DNA of 64,000 bases from Kalaharituber pfeilii (GCA_015179045.1 WHUZ01000009.1:868001-932000); one strand, 5' to 3'. Shown: positions 9,428 through 20,825, counted from the stretch's first letter. Notes: a model not told the origin generated them from the sequence alone. Numbers and translations: made by a program.

Positions 9428-12400
9428 ATGCCTGCTAGCAACGATGTAGGTGGGGTGAAGGTGAATGGGGTTGTCTTGGGAGGTCAGGGAGGAAACAATA
9501 CCACAGGAAATCGTCGGAAGAGACAGAGGACATTAGTCTCGTGCACGGAATGTCATCGACGGAAGCAGAAAGTATGTTAATTGCGCCCTTCCATGCAAGT
9601 GTGGTGAGCATTGGATCACCAATCTCGAGGACTTTTTCCCAACATATCTTCAACCTTGATGCTAACACCAGTTCCCTTGAATTTGTATAGTGCGACCGAC
9701 AATGGCCATGTGGAAATTGTACATCCCGTTCAGCAAGTCATCTCTGCCAATATGAACGGAAAGCAAGCCACAAGTAAGATATCTCAGCAGCGAAAGTGAG
9801 GCCTGAGACTAATACATGGAGTACAGTAGGGATGAAACAAATTTGTGGAAAGGGGGAAACGCCGGTACAGAATCACTCCATACAGATGAGAGTGGTGGTG
9901 ACATTGGGGAGGATTCAGAGGGGGACTTAGAGAATATGGCTATGAATACAAGAAAAAATGCGAGTGAATTTGGATACACCATAGGGATTCAAAATACTAG
10001 CCTGAACGTCTTGGAGAAGGTTTGATTTCTGTCTTCCTGGTGTAGCATCTATAGTTGAATGGTTGTTTATTGTTTACATTATGCTAATACTTCTCCCTCT
10101 CTTAGCTGGACATATGCTGCAATAATCAACTGCATCCTGTATACTCAGACCGGACGTTCCGATTCTCCAATCCCACCGATCTCAGCATATATAATCAATT
10201 CATCCGAATGATTCCAGCTCGACCGTTCACAAATCTTCTAGTGCAGGTGTTTTTCACGGAAATAAACTTCCTATATGGAACACTCCACCAACCGACATTC
10301 AACAAACTACTAGACGAATGGTGGTTAATTGCGACATCACCACGATCCAGCTCAGACGCCGTCAGTACTCCAATACTTCCTATCGGAAGAGGTTTCGGGA
10401 ATGACCCTTATCTCTTGAAAGATATACATTTTTTCCCCTCTTTATTGTTACAGGTACAAGCATTGTCGATACAGCTTCTGCCCCGAGAACATCATGAATA
10501 CGTCAGCCAAATAAAACTCGGAATAGGTGAAACATTTCATGAACTTTCGAGCCGGTTCTCGAACGCCTCTTGTGAATTGGCAACTCTGTTAGCTGGAACC
10601 TGCACTCTGTCACTAGGTCGAGTGCAGCAGGCATTTCTTCGGGCTTCATGGCTGAAAAACGAAGGGAGGATGCATGAATCATGGCATTGTCTTGGTACAG
10701 CCATTAGGAGTGCGCAGGAACAAGGCCTTCATCTGGAAAGTGGTGTGAGAGGGCGGGCAGGAACAGGAGGCCTATTACGGGGAGTAGGAGGGATGCGCTC
10801 GATGGTACCAAATAATATGGCGGATCAGCTCAAGATGATGTGGCATAAAGAGATGGAAAAGAGAGTATGGATAAACCTCTATGCGTGGGATAGGTACAGT
10901 TCCCCTGCATATTAAAACATTTAGACCAGGTTGTTACTGACAGTTGGCGATGTTTTTAGATTTATGGCAATGTTATTAGGGCGCCCAACGATGATAAATG
11001 ACAAGCACTGCACTGTGACCCCCCCTCTTGACTGTGAAATCCCAGCAGATCTCACTCAGCACGAGCCAACACCCCGCGGAGTAATGGATCCTCCAACGCC
11101 CTTCACCCAGCGGATTCTAGAATATAGAACCAGTTACCTGGGCAACGAACTCGATGAAATGAACCAGGAGTTCGCTGCCACTGGAACTCCAGATTTCCCT
11201 CGCTTGGACGCTCTCCACACGAAGATCATGGCGTTCACTGAAACGTTCCCTCCAGAATTCAGTATCACAAACAGGGACACGCGGCACGATAGCCTCCGTC
11301 CCTTTTTAGCAGTTCAGGCTGCACTCTTAAAATGCACATTCTTTAGCGTTCTTGTTGCCCTGCATCGACCGTATCTTTTCATTAGAGAGAAGAGTCGAAA
11401 GGAGATTGTCCGCGCGTGCCTTATTATGCTTGCAGCACAAGACACACTTGTGAGACTTTTGAAGGAACACCTTCACAGGATATACGCAATTTGCTTTTTT
11501 ACGTTCGATCCATGCGTTTTATTAGCTGCGGTTATCATTACAAACTGTGGAAACATGGACCAGCAGACAGTGGAGGAATCTTTGGTTGCATTGAGGGCGG
11601 GATGGCGGAGGTTAAGGCTGTTGGGTTCGCATGTTAGGCTTGCAGAGAAGGGGGCCGTAGTGCTACGAGTTTTGTTGAGGAAGGTGGAGTTAGTTGCAGA
11701 GAGATGGAAGTGGAAACGAGATATTCCCATTGGGAGTGGGCAAGCGAGCAGCGAGGGGTCAAGCGGAGGAGGATCTAGCTCGGCAACTAATGCAATGAGT
11801 AAGAGTCCTCTATTACCTGATGGAGTCGGAGGAATCAGCGTGCCCAGAAGCAGAAGCAACCCAAGAAGCAGCCCTGCAGGTAGGATATCTTCCAACCCAA
11901 AACCTTATTCGCGGAATTCAGGTACTCAACTGCAGCGACAAGGGCGACGGAGCCCGGAGAATGCCTTGCAAGTAGGTTCGGCAGCCCGTCACGAACAACT
12001 CCCTGCAGAAATAAACCATTCAAATGCAATGTTGAATGCGAAGCTCCCTCATACAGCAACGTTCCTCGAAGCTATCAACACGTCGTCTTTCAATGGACAT
12101 AATCAGCACCACAACCAAACAACTATGCCGCTAGAGTGGGGCAGTACAGGCTTGATCGATGGACCTATCACCCATGACCAGATGGGTCCTTTACCTTCTA
12201 CAACTAGCACACTCATGTCTGGTGTGAGCTCCGCACCGTTTGATTTTGGGAAGCCGACGGGGGGTGGGTTCGGTGGATTCTTTAATGGAGGAAATGCATT
12301 TCCGATGAACGTCGCGGTGGGGGAGGATAGTTCTATGGCGGGACATGGGACGGAGGGAGGGGAACATGCGGAGTGGGTGGTGCCGCATGGAGATGGGCTA

Positions 12401-12439
12401 TGGCAAAATTTATTGGGGATATTTAATCCAGAACCATAA
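9428..12439 (+). CDS. Zn2Cys6 fungal-specific transcription factor
   Basis: This is a probable nuclear DNA-binding regulator with a fungal Zn(II)2Cys6 finger. Five exons join in frame: 9428-9571, 9691-9773, 9827-10019, 10106-10893 and 10960-12439, giving about 894 aa. The ATG at 9428 is the first in frame; an upstream TAG lies at 9338. Cysteines C39, C42, C49, C55, C58 and C67 fit CX2CX6CX5CX2CX8C exactly, with intron 1 falling just before the third Cys and a basic RRKRQR stretch before the finger. An acidic linker (exon 3) follows, then the fungal-specific TF middle domain (PF04082 type) with TEINFLYGTLHQPTF, RVWINLYAWDR and FMAMLLGRP. The C-terminal 250 residues are Ser/Gly/Asn-rich and probably disordered. 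Introns are 53-119 nt. The target genes are unknown, since no obvious pathway partners adjoin it. Confidence 0.9.
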
Positions 12440-13667
12440 TCGCGCACTGGAATGGGCCTACAAATTCAAACGGACAGTGGAATAAATGAGCATGGCGAAA
12501 TAGTTGCTCATTCGACGGCGCATCTACCTAAATCCATTAAACGGGGATAGTGCATGCAGTTGAGACTGTGCTTCATATACGGGAATCGGGGAACTTGCCA
12601 GCTTGGTACAATTTGAAGGAAAGGGGGTATATACAATCCTAAGTGTAGTGCAATAAAAATTCATGAGATTTGATTCGGTCTATGTGATGGTGCATAGCAA
12701 TTGGTTCCAACATTTTTCATACGTTTCTGGATTTGTTTTGCGGGTCATTGGGAACTCATTTTTTTTCTAAATTGTCTGGGATTCTTTCCTTAAGTGATAA
12801 GATATTATCATGCTTCGTTCTTGTTTGTAGATGATTTGATGACGAGGGTGGAATGAATACAACTTAGAAATATTCCCTTAGAATTTCTGTTTAATCAGTG
12901 TAGATTATCTTTCTATCCTATCTTTTTTTCATATATCCGTGTTATAAAGTACGAATGTAAAAAATGATTGTCTTTTTCCGTTCCCTTTCTTGCTGTCATG
13001 TCGAGTACATATTCACTTACCGCCTCAGCTTGCTCGATATTTGGTATTCACGGTGAAGGCCTACAGCGTTGCATACTAACTCTGCTATGCAGGATATTTG
13101 TAAATTTCTTGACCGCGGTGCATTCAGGGCCCTGAAGTTGGTATCAATCAGCCTGGTTATTCCGAATCCCAATCGTACCTAGTATAGCTAATTTGCCACA
13201 TTAATCATGCGGGCCAGCGGTCTTCACAGGTTTTCCTGAAAAATGTCAAGCTCAAGTTGTAAGCTTTAGCCCGCGGTTAAAAGAGAATTCTACGCCATTG
13301 TGGGACGCTTAGTCTGGCGGACGTTAGTCCAAACTTATGTGTGCAAACAGTGGCGCATGTGGTGCATGCAGTAGCTTTGTTTCTCGATACAAAGGTCTAC
13401 AAAGGGAAGCATTGGGGGAACGAACTCAGAAGGGGTCTAGATATTATCATCTTCATGTTGACTTCAATGTTACATTATGAAACCTAAAGGTATATAGGCA
13501 GTTATTGTTATTGAGTGACTACTCCATACATAAACACATCTAAGCACTGACCCAATGCAATTACGCTTTATAACCATGTATTTTGAATCCCTCGAGGCAA
13601 TGGCCTCTCATCATCACATTGGTACCAGGTATTCAGCTCGTCCGAGGTGGTTATCCTCCAAGTTTTG
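12440..13667. other. 3' flank of the transcription factor, no gene
   Basis: AT-rich intergenic DNA with no supported ORF. The mRNA end of the upstream gene should fall in the first few hundred bases, but no single polyadenylation signal stands out. Confidence 0.4.
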
Positions 13668-13674
13668 CAAGTTT

Positions 13675-13676
<2 letters not shown>

Positions 13677-13722
<46 letters not shown>

Positions 13723-13738
13723 CATTACTCGCATGCCA
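13677..13738 (-). mobile_element. Ultra-short retroposon, family A (18 nt plus A44)
   Basis: Read on the minus strand, the insert is TGGCATGCGAGTAATGAT followed by about 44 A. Those 18 nt are the very end of the LINE 3' hairpin and tail. The flanks CAAGTTTAA (13668-13676 and 13739-13747) form a 9-bp duplication. It looks like reverse transcription that stopped almost immediately after priming. Confidence 0.65.
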
Positions 13739-13747
13739 CAAGTTTAA

Positions 13748-14595
13748 GTGTATGCTAGCCCCGCAGCAGACGTCACTTGATTCCAGAGCTCGAGTGTGCC
13801 TACTATTTTATTGTCAATGGAGCAAGCTCAGCCCTATGGAAGCCCAACAACATGCTGATAGTTGAGAAATAAAGTTACTGGGCCTCCTTTGGTAGGAGTT
13901 CGCTTCTTGCATGAGGGCTATCTCAGGAGCAACTGGAATGGGAACTATGTAGCCTCTGGGTAGCCGTAGGAAGGATGGCTGCATGCAAGGGCATCACCCA
14001 GTCAGGAATTCTAAGAGTACCCGGCCTGCTTCAAGAATGATTCGTTGGAATCTTTCTCGGGGCATGGCACATCTTTGTCAATAGATGTCAACGAAGCTGC
14101 TCGGCCTGCTCGAGAAGCTGCAGACCAAGCCACTGGTAAGTAATATCTAAGCTTAGCATTGTAATTGGGCATATATGCAGATGCCATCCATACATGTTCA
14201 ATCCAACAAGCACTAGTGCATGAGAGTAGTAACTGATATCTGTACTAGTACATGCTCGCCTGAACTCGTGCTCAGCTTTTGTGAGGCGCATCTACTCTAT
14301 ACAGTAGATTCTACCAATCTTCTCTGGCTGCAACCCCTAATTGACATGCATAAAGACACCTTGTCCAGTTAAGCGACATCCTAGTGTACTGGAAAGTAGT
14401 AAGATCATGACCGCCCGCCAGCTTATCGGCCCAGATTGTAGAATACATATTTAGCCGCTGGAAATTTTGGCCAAAATCATCATCTATGCATGATCATCGG
14501 GCTGAACGAGCTTGGCTGTTTCCAAACTTATGAGCCGCGCGAATCTTATGGCAATGTAGCGTACCCAGCCCAGTGTTCCGCAATCAGCCATACAG
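13748..14595. other. Intergenic, no supported gene
   Basis: Only short ORFs without motifs. No repeat boundary was recognised. Confidence 0.35.
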
Positions 14596-14599
14596 TATT

Positions 14600-14727
14600 G
14601 TATTATTTTGAATTTTAGAACCTGGCGCTAGACCGATGAGGTATAGGCGAGGACTCTAGGTATGTCTATTTCACTCTGCTTTGACCTCGTACCATCTAGC
14701 GGGAGGCTCTAAAATTCAGAATAATAC
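14600..14727. mobile_element. Short hairpin MITE (about 128 bp)
   Basis: The left GTATTATTTTGAATTTTAGA and the right complement (GTATTATTCTGAATTTTAGA) form an inverted repeat that continues into GCGCTAGA/CCGCTAGA. The whole unit would fold into one long imperfect hairpin. The TSD is not certain. Confidence 0.55.
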
Positions 14728-15823
14728 GGTAGATGATGCGCTCTCTTGTCGGTCCTCGGCACCAGTATAAGCATACAAACTACAGTCAGACAGACCCATA
14801 CTCACGAACTCCGCTCGCAATTGCACACTACTCTGGCCATATTTACCTACCGCCAGTTGCTCTAAGTCAGGTGCCTCTTGCAATGTACTTTACCTTGCAC
14901 GCAAATATTTTCACGTCAGATATACCCAAAACATTGTGTTCTTCCCCTTGCATTTCTTAACGCCGCTGTATACTCGGTGTGTTCGGGTTCTAGACAGGTT
15001 TTTTTCGGAGTTTACTTGCGTTGAGTTTGCGGCTCAAGTATGTCCGTGTGTATGCATATGCATATATTCGGATCAGCCTGCCATTATTCTCAGGTTTCAT
15101 GTCCGCAATGTATTGGTCCGGTTTTCTCTAATACAATTCTACTTGATTCCATTTTGATGTCGGCGCTTGGTAACCCAATTGCGACCAAACAATGTTCATC
15201 ATCGTTATTATTCCTGATCCAATTGGTTGAGCAATAAGCATTGTCAATTCAAAATAGGCTAGACCATTCTCAATGACCCCGGTTGCGCAGGTCGGTACCC
15301 AGTCTGGTAATCTGATGCGTCAACTGCGAACCTTCCCACTCCAAACTTGCCTTATCTAGTACCTCCCTAATCCGCTGATCAGGTATTTGATGGACCGTGG
15401 ACCCTGTATTGCGTCGCAGTGGCGGCCCCGCTGTGCATTTTGCATATGTGTCTTCATGTTGCTTGATGTGCCAATCGTTACATGGGCAAATTGTGCGGAC
15501 CGTTCAGTAGTAAAAGCTTACTTACTGTGCGCAATTTAGCTTCTCCAGCGTTCGGCAAGTCCTGCCACCGTACCTGCCGCAGTATAGTGGGCCGAATTCC
15601 CACAGTTGCAGCATTCTTTTACCATGGGGGTTCAACTGCAGGGATCAATGAGGCTCTCTGACTATTGTATATATATATTAAATATTAATTCATGTACCTA
15701 GCATAAACACCCTTTCCACTTCAGAACTCGCTTAACGTTTGGCTAAATGTGCGTGTAGGGCAGCACACTATACCCTGGTCTTCCTGGAATTTTATTCTAC
15801 CTCAACCCTATTAAGCAAAGAGA
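14728..15823. other. Intergenic, no supported gene
   Basis: Overlapping small ORFs on the plus strand (14733-15237) share no domain and contain T-rich runs. I do not support a gene. Confidence 0.35.
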
Positions 15824-15834
15824 AGAATTGCTGT

Positions 15835-15894
15835 TTTTTTTGTTTTTTTTTGGTTCACATAACCCCGCATACAAGCTACAAGCCTATGGCAGGG
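15835..15894 (-). mobile_element. Ultra-short retroposon, family B (60 bp)
   Basis: On the minus strand: CCTGCCATAGGCTTGTAGC, then GTATGCGGGGTTATGTG, then an A-rich tail. It is flanked by perfect 11-bp repeats AGAATTGCTGT (15824-15834 and 15895-15905). It belongs with the inserts at 2834, 16584 and 42265. Confidence 0.7.
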
Positions 15895-16239
15895 AGAATT
15901 GCTGTGTTGATAGCCAATTATAGCAGTAGTAGGATAGAATACACAGCAGGTTCTATATATGGGATATTTAAGAATATAGAGTAGTGTTATAGGAGTACCA
16001 ATTATCGCCCGGTTCAGCGATAGCATGCAGTCACAAGATGCTACAAATAACGCACATGCGACCTTATAAGCATAATATGCAAGAGGAAATGGTAGTAAAT
16101 ATTGGCATGAGTATTATATTGTATATAACCTGTTGTAAAGTTCTTGCGACTGCTGGATAGATAACGGTGAACGGTGGAGCAGTGAATAGGATATATACAT
16201 GCAGACTCATACACATGCAATGTACGAAAAACAGTTGCG

Positions 16240-16345
16240 AGGGCTATAATGAGCGACGCAAAGGACTAGCGGGCATCATTAGTCAATGATCTGTTTGGTC
16301 TGGTAGCTTGTGGACAGTCACTATCTGTACTTACCACCTCTAGAG
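16240..16345 (+). repeat. Dispersed repeat motif C, copy 2
   Basis: The order of blocks is the same as at 5572-5660 (GACGCAAAGGACTAGCGGG, TTTGGTCTGGTAG, GGACAGTCACTATCTG, TTACCACCTC) with many substitutions. No ORF follows here. Confidence 0.5.
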
Positions 16346-16583
16346 TTATATAACATGCAGAAGCCACTAGTCAAGTATCCTTTTAATATTAGTATAAGTA
16401 GCGAGCTGGCTATTCGATATACAGAGTCTACTATGTATTCTATCCTACTACTAGTATAATTAGCCAAAGATAGCCATTATGTTGTTGATGTAGTCAACAG
16501 TAGTCATAAGTTGAGCTGGTGCATAATAGCTGGTTTCTCCTCGGTTTCATTACTACACCTTACAGGAAGTGTACCTAGACACC

Positions 16584-16647
16584 TTTTTTTTTTTTTTTTT
16601 TTTTTTTTTCACGTGACCCCGCATGCAGCTGTTCGCCATGGCAGGGC
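16584..16647 (-). mobile_element. Ultra-short retroposon, family B (64 bp)
   Basis: On the minus strand: CCCTGCCATGGCGAACAGC, then GCATGCGGGGTCACGTG, then about 26 A. It is flanked by perfect 11-bp repeats ACCTAGACACC (16573-16583 and 16648-16658). Confidence 0.75.
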
Positions 16648-16910
16648 ACCTAGACACCATGATCCAACAAACTAAGTAGTGAATAATTAAAAAAATTATT
16701 AGAACTGTCACAATTACATATCCTCAATTGCTAAAGCTTCACTATGTTATTGGATGCACAGTGTCCTAAAACACCTTAACCACCCTCTCAAACACCTGGT
16801 CAACTATTACTCACCTCTATCCAGATGTGTAAATCTTGCTAGAGTTCCCAGATGATGCTCTAAGTATGCTAGAGCATTGTCTGTACATAGTTGAGTCTCT
16901 ACTGTGCTGG

Positions 16911-17059
16911 AAATCACAAAACCTCTCGGGACAGGCACTTTCTGCCTGTACGCACACTGGCCGCTTTTCCCACTTATGATCGCCTGGTCTCAGCCTAGGC
17001 CTCAGTTTGAGTCCGAGCTGGCCATGGAATTGCCCCAAGATACCGGTAGCCTCCACTTG

Positions 17060-17094
<35 letters not shown>

Positions 17095-17247
17095 CATTAA
17101 TCGCGTGCCGCCCTATGGGCTATGGCAATTCTGCTTGTCTGAGAGTGCTTTCACTTGATCTGCCAGCCAGTAGTACGGCAACGCATAGGGAGGAAAGGGC
17201 AGAAAGATTTTTTGCGCAGGGATGAGGCTTGCAATATCCATGCATTT
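16911..17247 (-). repeat. Dispersed repeat D, copy 1 (interrupted)
   Basis: In inverted orientation this segment matches 18600-18838 (shared GCCTGTACGCACACTGGCC, GGCCATGGAATTGCCCC, AAGTGAAAGCACTCTCAG). It is interrupted at 17062-17133 by a family A LINE 3'-end insert, absent from copy 2. Copy 2 therefore serves as the empty site for that insertion. The identity of repeat D is unknown. Confidence 0.65.
17062..17133 (-). mobile_element. Short family A retroposon inside repeat D
   Basis: On the minus strand: the hairpin (17100-17129, outer stem ATTGC/GCGAT) plus a poly-A of about 30. The flanks share CTTGTCT (17056-17062 and 17134-17140) with mismatches further out, and one boundary base is shared. 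Comparison with 18.6 kb shows the host repeat is continuous without the insert. Confidence 0.65.
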
Positions 17248-17570
17248 ATTTTTTTATACTAGTCACATACCTACTACTAGGGACTGATTGATCATCTCTA
17301 TTTCTTTAGCCGCAAATAAATAAAATAACAACATACTATACTAGTAATTGTTTTATTGCATACTTATCCATTTGCATTTTCACGACAGACATATTAGAAT
17401 ATAAGCTAACAACTACATACGCTCTATACTATATGCAAGGACCATAGAACAGAAAGGTATTATGTCGGGAGGTATGTATAACAGCAGGTAGGAGTGGTGG
17501 TATATGAGTGACAGTGAGTATGAATACTAGCAGGTGGTAAGAGTGATAGTGTAATGGAGGTGGTAAATGT

Positions 17571-17640
17571 AGAGAGTTACCGTCCGCCAGGCGCCAAAAA
17601 GATACTTGATTAGCGATGCTTACTAGTCTATTGTGTAGCT
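17571..17640 (-). repeat. Dispersed repeat motif C, copy 3
   Basis: On the minus strand this carries GAGCTACACAATAGACTAG, GTATCTTTTTGGCGCCTGG and CGGACGGTAACTCTC, matching the motif C order. A shorter, deleted copy follows at 18013-18045. Confidence 0.5.
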
Positions 17641-17949
17641 CATATAGTACTCATTTATACAACTGCAACACTATTGGCTATCATATATTGCTCATGTCAT
17701 GATTGCATCCACCAGCCACCCACCTATAGTTGCGGTGAGCCCATAACAGATAGCAGATACTAGTGGTGCATAGCAAGTATAAGTGACAGTGCGTATGAAT
17801 GATAGCAGACTTGGAGTAACAGCTGGTATGAATAATAACAATAATATCAACACTGTTATAGAAGTTGCAGCGCTATCATCTGGAGGAGTAGTAATCTGTT
17901 ATTCTGTTATTCATTTTTCTGTTCCCTTCTCACTTATATCCTATGTATC

Positions 17950-18012
17950 TAGAATCTCGCCATAGCCCATAGGGCAGCATGCGAGTAATGATATTAAAAA
18001 AAAAAAAAAAAG
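17950..18012 (+). mobile_element. LINE 3'-end copy (family A hairpin plus poly-A)
   Basis: The hairpin at 17956-17985 (CTCGC/GCGAG, with one GGGCAG change) is followed by TAATGATATT and about 14 A. It is immediately followed by GAGAGTT, which also starts motif C copy 3 at 17571. An AGAGAGTT duplication enclosing about 430 bp is possible but weak. Confidence 0.5.
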
Positions 18013-18599
18013 AGAGTTGGCTAGCAATGTCCGCTAGTCCTCTGCACAATTCATAACTACGATATCATATATGACTATCCTATCGCATACATGTACTCAA
18101 TACATATTTGGCTGCGTACTGCTCTTATATAAGTATTGTGCGCTCCACTCAGCACTTGCACTGGGTGAGCCTTAATATCTAATATATATTTGTAAACTCT
18201 GTTCAGCAATGTGCTGAGTGGGCCTGCCTTCAAGGTCACAGGTAATCATAATCATAGTAGGTAGAGTATCAGTGAGCGTTGCATGCATAAGATATACAAG
18301 TATAATAGCAATAAGTATCACAATCAGTAACTCTATACTTACTACTTTATTGTTCTCATGCCCAGATAGCAACCCTATAACTTCATTGTGCAGTTCACAA
18401 TTATGGCAAAGAGTAATGTCAGGATAATCTCGCAAAAATGCAAGATTGGCAAAAAAAAAATATGCAGTATTAGAATTTATAACTTAAACAAGTAATTTTC
18501 AAAATTAGCTAGGTAATGCCCGCAGGTGGCTTGAAACTAGGGCACAGACTATGTCTTGGTGATTACCACTTGTCTCTACTTGTCTAGGGTTAGGAAAAA

Positions 18600-18838
18600 T
18601 GCATGGGTATTGTGGGTGCAACCATTACAAAAAAATCTTTCTGCCCTATGCGTTGCCATACTACTGGCAGATCAAGTGAAAGCACTCTCAGACAAGCGGA
18701 GGCTACCGGTATCTTGGGGCAATTCCATGGCCAGCTCGGACTCAAGCTAAGGCTCAGGCTAAGACCAGGCGGGAAAAACGGCCAGTGTGCGTACAGGCAG
18801 AAAGTGCCTGTCCCGAGAGGTTTTGTGGAAATCAGATA
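18600..18838 (+). repeat. Dispersed repeat D, copy 2 (uninterrupted)
   Basis: This matches 16911-17247 in the opposite orientation. Open reading is partial and I recognise no protein. It is useful as the empty-site reference for the 17062 insert. Confidence 0.6.
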
Positions 18839-19385
18839 GGAAGAAATTCTGAGTATCACTATGGTCAGAATTACTACTTTATCGATAACCTACCCACTGG
18901 CCCCCACAGACCCCAGCACAAGGGCCACTACCACCCCACATACCTTACCAACTCCCAACTCCAGTACCCCACTCTTGCAATATCAAAGTGCCTAGAACAA
19001 GTGAAGAAAGTACCAATATGAAAGCATTAAGATCATAGGGGAAATAAATTTAATTTTTTATTTTGCAAAATGTGGTGATCCGCTTCTGCGCCGTGGTCCG
19101 CTTCACTGTCGTGTACAGTACGGTTTCCAGCCTGGATTCTGTTTAAAATCTCAGGGCGTAACAGAGAAACTTAACTATAGCTATATTTAGCACGAGTAAT
19201 GATATAATATATATATATCTAGGCAGTTTATAGCAACTTGATGGCCATATTTAACCATTGCATTGTGCTATTGCTCCACAATCATCCTTTCACATACCTT
19301 TCCTGGTGTGAGTGAGGGTAAACCTCTACTGAAGACAAATCGCTCTAGAACATAATCTACATCAGCACAACAAGAGTAAGATTAT

Positions 19386-19425
19386 GTGAGTAATGATATT
19401 TTTAAAATAAAAAATAAAAAAAAAA
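19386..19425 (+). mobile_element. Ultra-short retroposon, family A (14 nt plus A-rich tail)
   Basis: The 40-bp insert is GTGAGTAATGATAT followed by an A-rich tail. It is bounded by perfect 13-bp repeats AGAGTAAGATTAT (19373-19385 and 19426-19438). Only the last 14 nt of the LINE 3' end were copied. It is the smallest such insert in the window. Confidence 0.7.
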
Positions 19426-19619
19426 AGAGTAAGATTATCAGGGTAATGGGCACTGGAAACCCAACAGCAATGAAGAAAGTGAGTTCCGCTCCCAATCAGG
19501 ATGAACAGTTTAGGACGTGGAACTTTAATTGATGCCCGTGGCAGACTTCCTCTTTGTTCTACTTTCCCCTCAAACCCTAATTCTTTGGCAACCCTTTGCA
19601 TGCTCCGTATATTCTGGAG

Positions 19620-20146
19620 AGATTATGGGCCCTGGAAGGAATGATGCCGCCAAAAAGCGATGGGCAGATGAGAGAAACAGCTGAATCTGAGCTATAGGCC
19701 GATCTGGAGATTGGGCAAACTGACAAGTACGCTGGGAGGCTTTCTGGGTTGAAAAGGACGGAGGGCCTAGCGGTTCAAGACAGGAGATGCGGATGGACTG
19801 GATGGCCGGTGGCGTGAAAGGGGAGAGTAAGCAACAGATCACATTTAGGTTAGGTGCGAGGTGTGGAAATAAAGGTGGCCAGGAGGGCTACAGCAAAGCT
19901 GATTAGAAATCCTCCGACAGGGAAGGAGGACGAACCAGACCCACTTGTGAAATTGATGAAATGGGTCGAAAGACGGTGGCGGGAAATTATTTATATCTTT
20001 TATCTGAGGTAATACATTGATATTTCATATATTGCTGTTTTCTTGTAATCCCCTTTGTAAGGTACATTTTCCTTATTTTCCGATGTACCTATCCTCGCCA
20101 TAGCCCTTAGGGCGGCATGCGAGTAATGATATATATAAAAAAAAAA
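19620..20146 (+). pseudogene. Decayed LINE 3' region (RNase H C-terminal side plus 3' UTR)
   Basis: The plus strand reads a degraded NRLNLSYRPIWRLGKL with stops and shifts further on. This is homologous to NRLELSYRPLERLG in the copy at 21.1 kb and NRLHISYRPLRRLG at 23.6 kb. A recognisable 3' UTR, the hairpin at 20094-20123 and an A-tail follow. No function is retained. Confidence 0.6.
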
Positions 20147-20147
20147 T

Positions 20148-20177
20148 TTCGTCATAGCCCCTAGGACGGTATACAAG
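20148..20177 (+). repeat. Second, degenerate family A hairpin directly after the first
   Basis: TTCGTCATAGCCC...GGACGGTATACAAG repeats the hairpin with almost all differences being C-to-T or G-to-A relative to the others. It starts straight after the A-tail of the preceding copy, giving a tandem of two LINE 3' ends. Confidence 0.55.
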
Positions 20178-20192
20178 TAATGACTTTAAAGA

Positions 20193-20822
20193 CAATTTCG
20201 CTACTTACTACGATGTAGTTTGTAGGGACTAGATATTTTGGGTTCCTGGTCTATAACGATGTGTCTGTTCAGAGCCACTCGCTAACCAACAGCCTGCCAT
20301 CGTGATTTGGCTGGGCTGGTGATACCTGATGGAGCTACTGATGAATATTACACTTTCCAAAACTTATTTTATGAATATCAACAGCTGTATACGAAAAGTG
20401 ATTAGCGTCAATGATTTTAAACTTTTTTATTTTTTTAAATACTAGTGTATTGAATTGAGCTTGTCAGCCCTAAGCAAGATGATAGCCTTGAGTTACATAC
20501 CGTCATTTAAATGCTTTGTATTTTGTCTTGACCATATAGCTGGTCTGACTGAGATGCTTCTAAGAACTCTTCCAACTTGATCAAAAATTATTTGAATCAA
20601 ATTTAAGGTTAGTGTTTTCATGGACCCATTGCAGCTCACAATGAGCTTTTGTAATAAAAGATGGGTATCACATCTTAATATACTAGCACCTGGGCCAGAT
20701 GTGTGCAGATGTCTCCTCTTCCATGCCATACCATCTACACTCTGGCCCATCTGCCTTGCCTATCATATGCCTCCATGCTCTCAGTCCATTTCCACCCAGT
20801 AGTCCTCCCAACGTGCTTGTCA
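20193..20822. other. No supported gene
   Basis: Small ORFs near 20493-20893 have no recognised motif. This is a gap between LINE remnants. Confidence 0.3.
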
Positions 20823-20825
20823 GTT

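Noticed and set aside
11473..11895. 140-aa minus-strand ORF
   Set aside because: It is antisense to the Zn2Cys6 factor C-terminal exon and has no motif.
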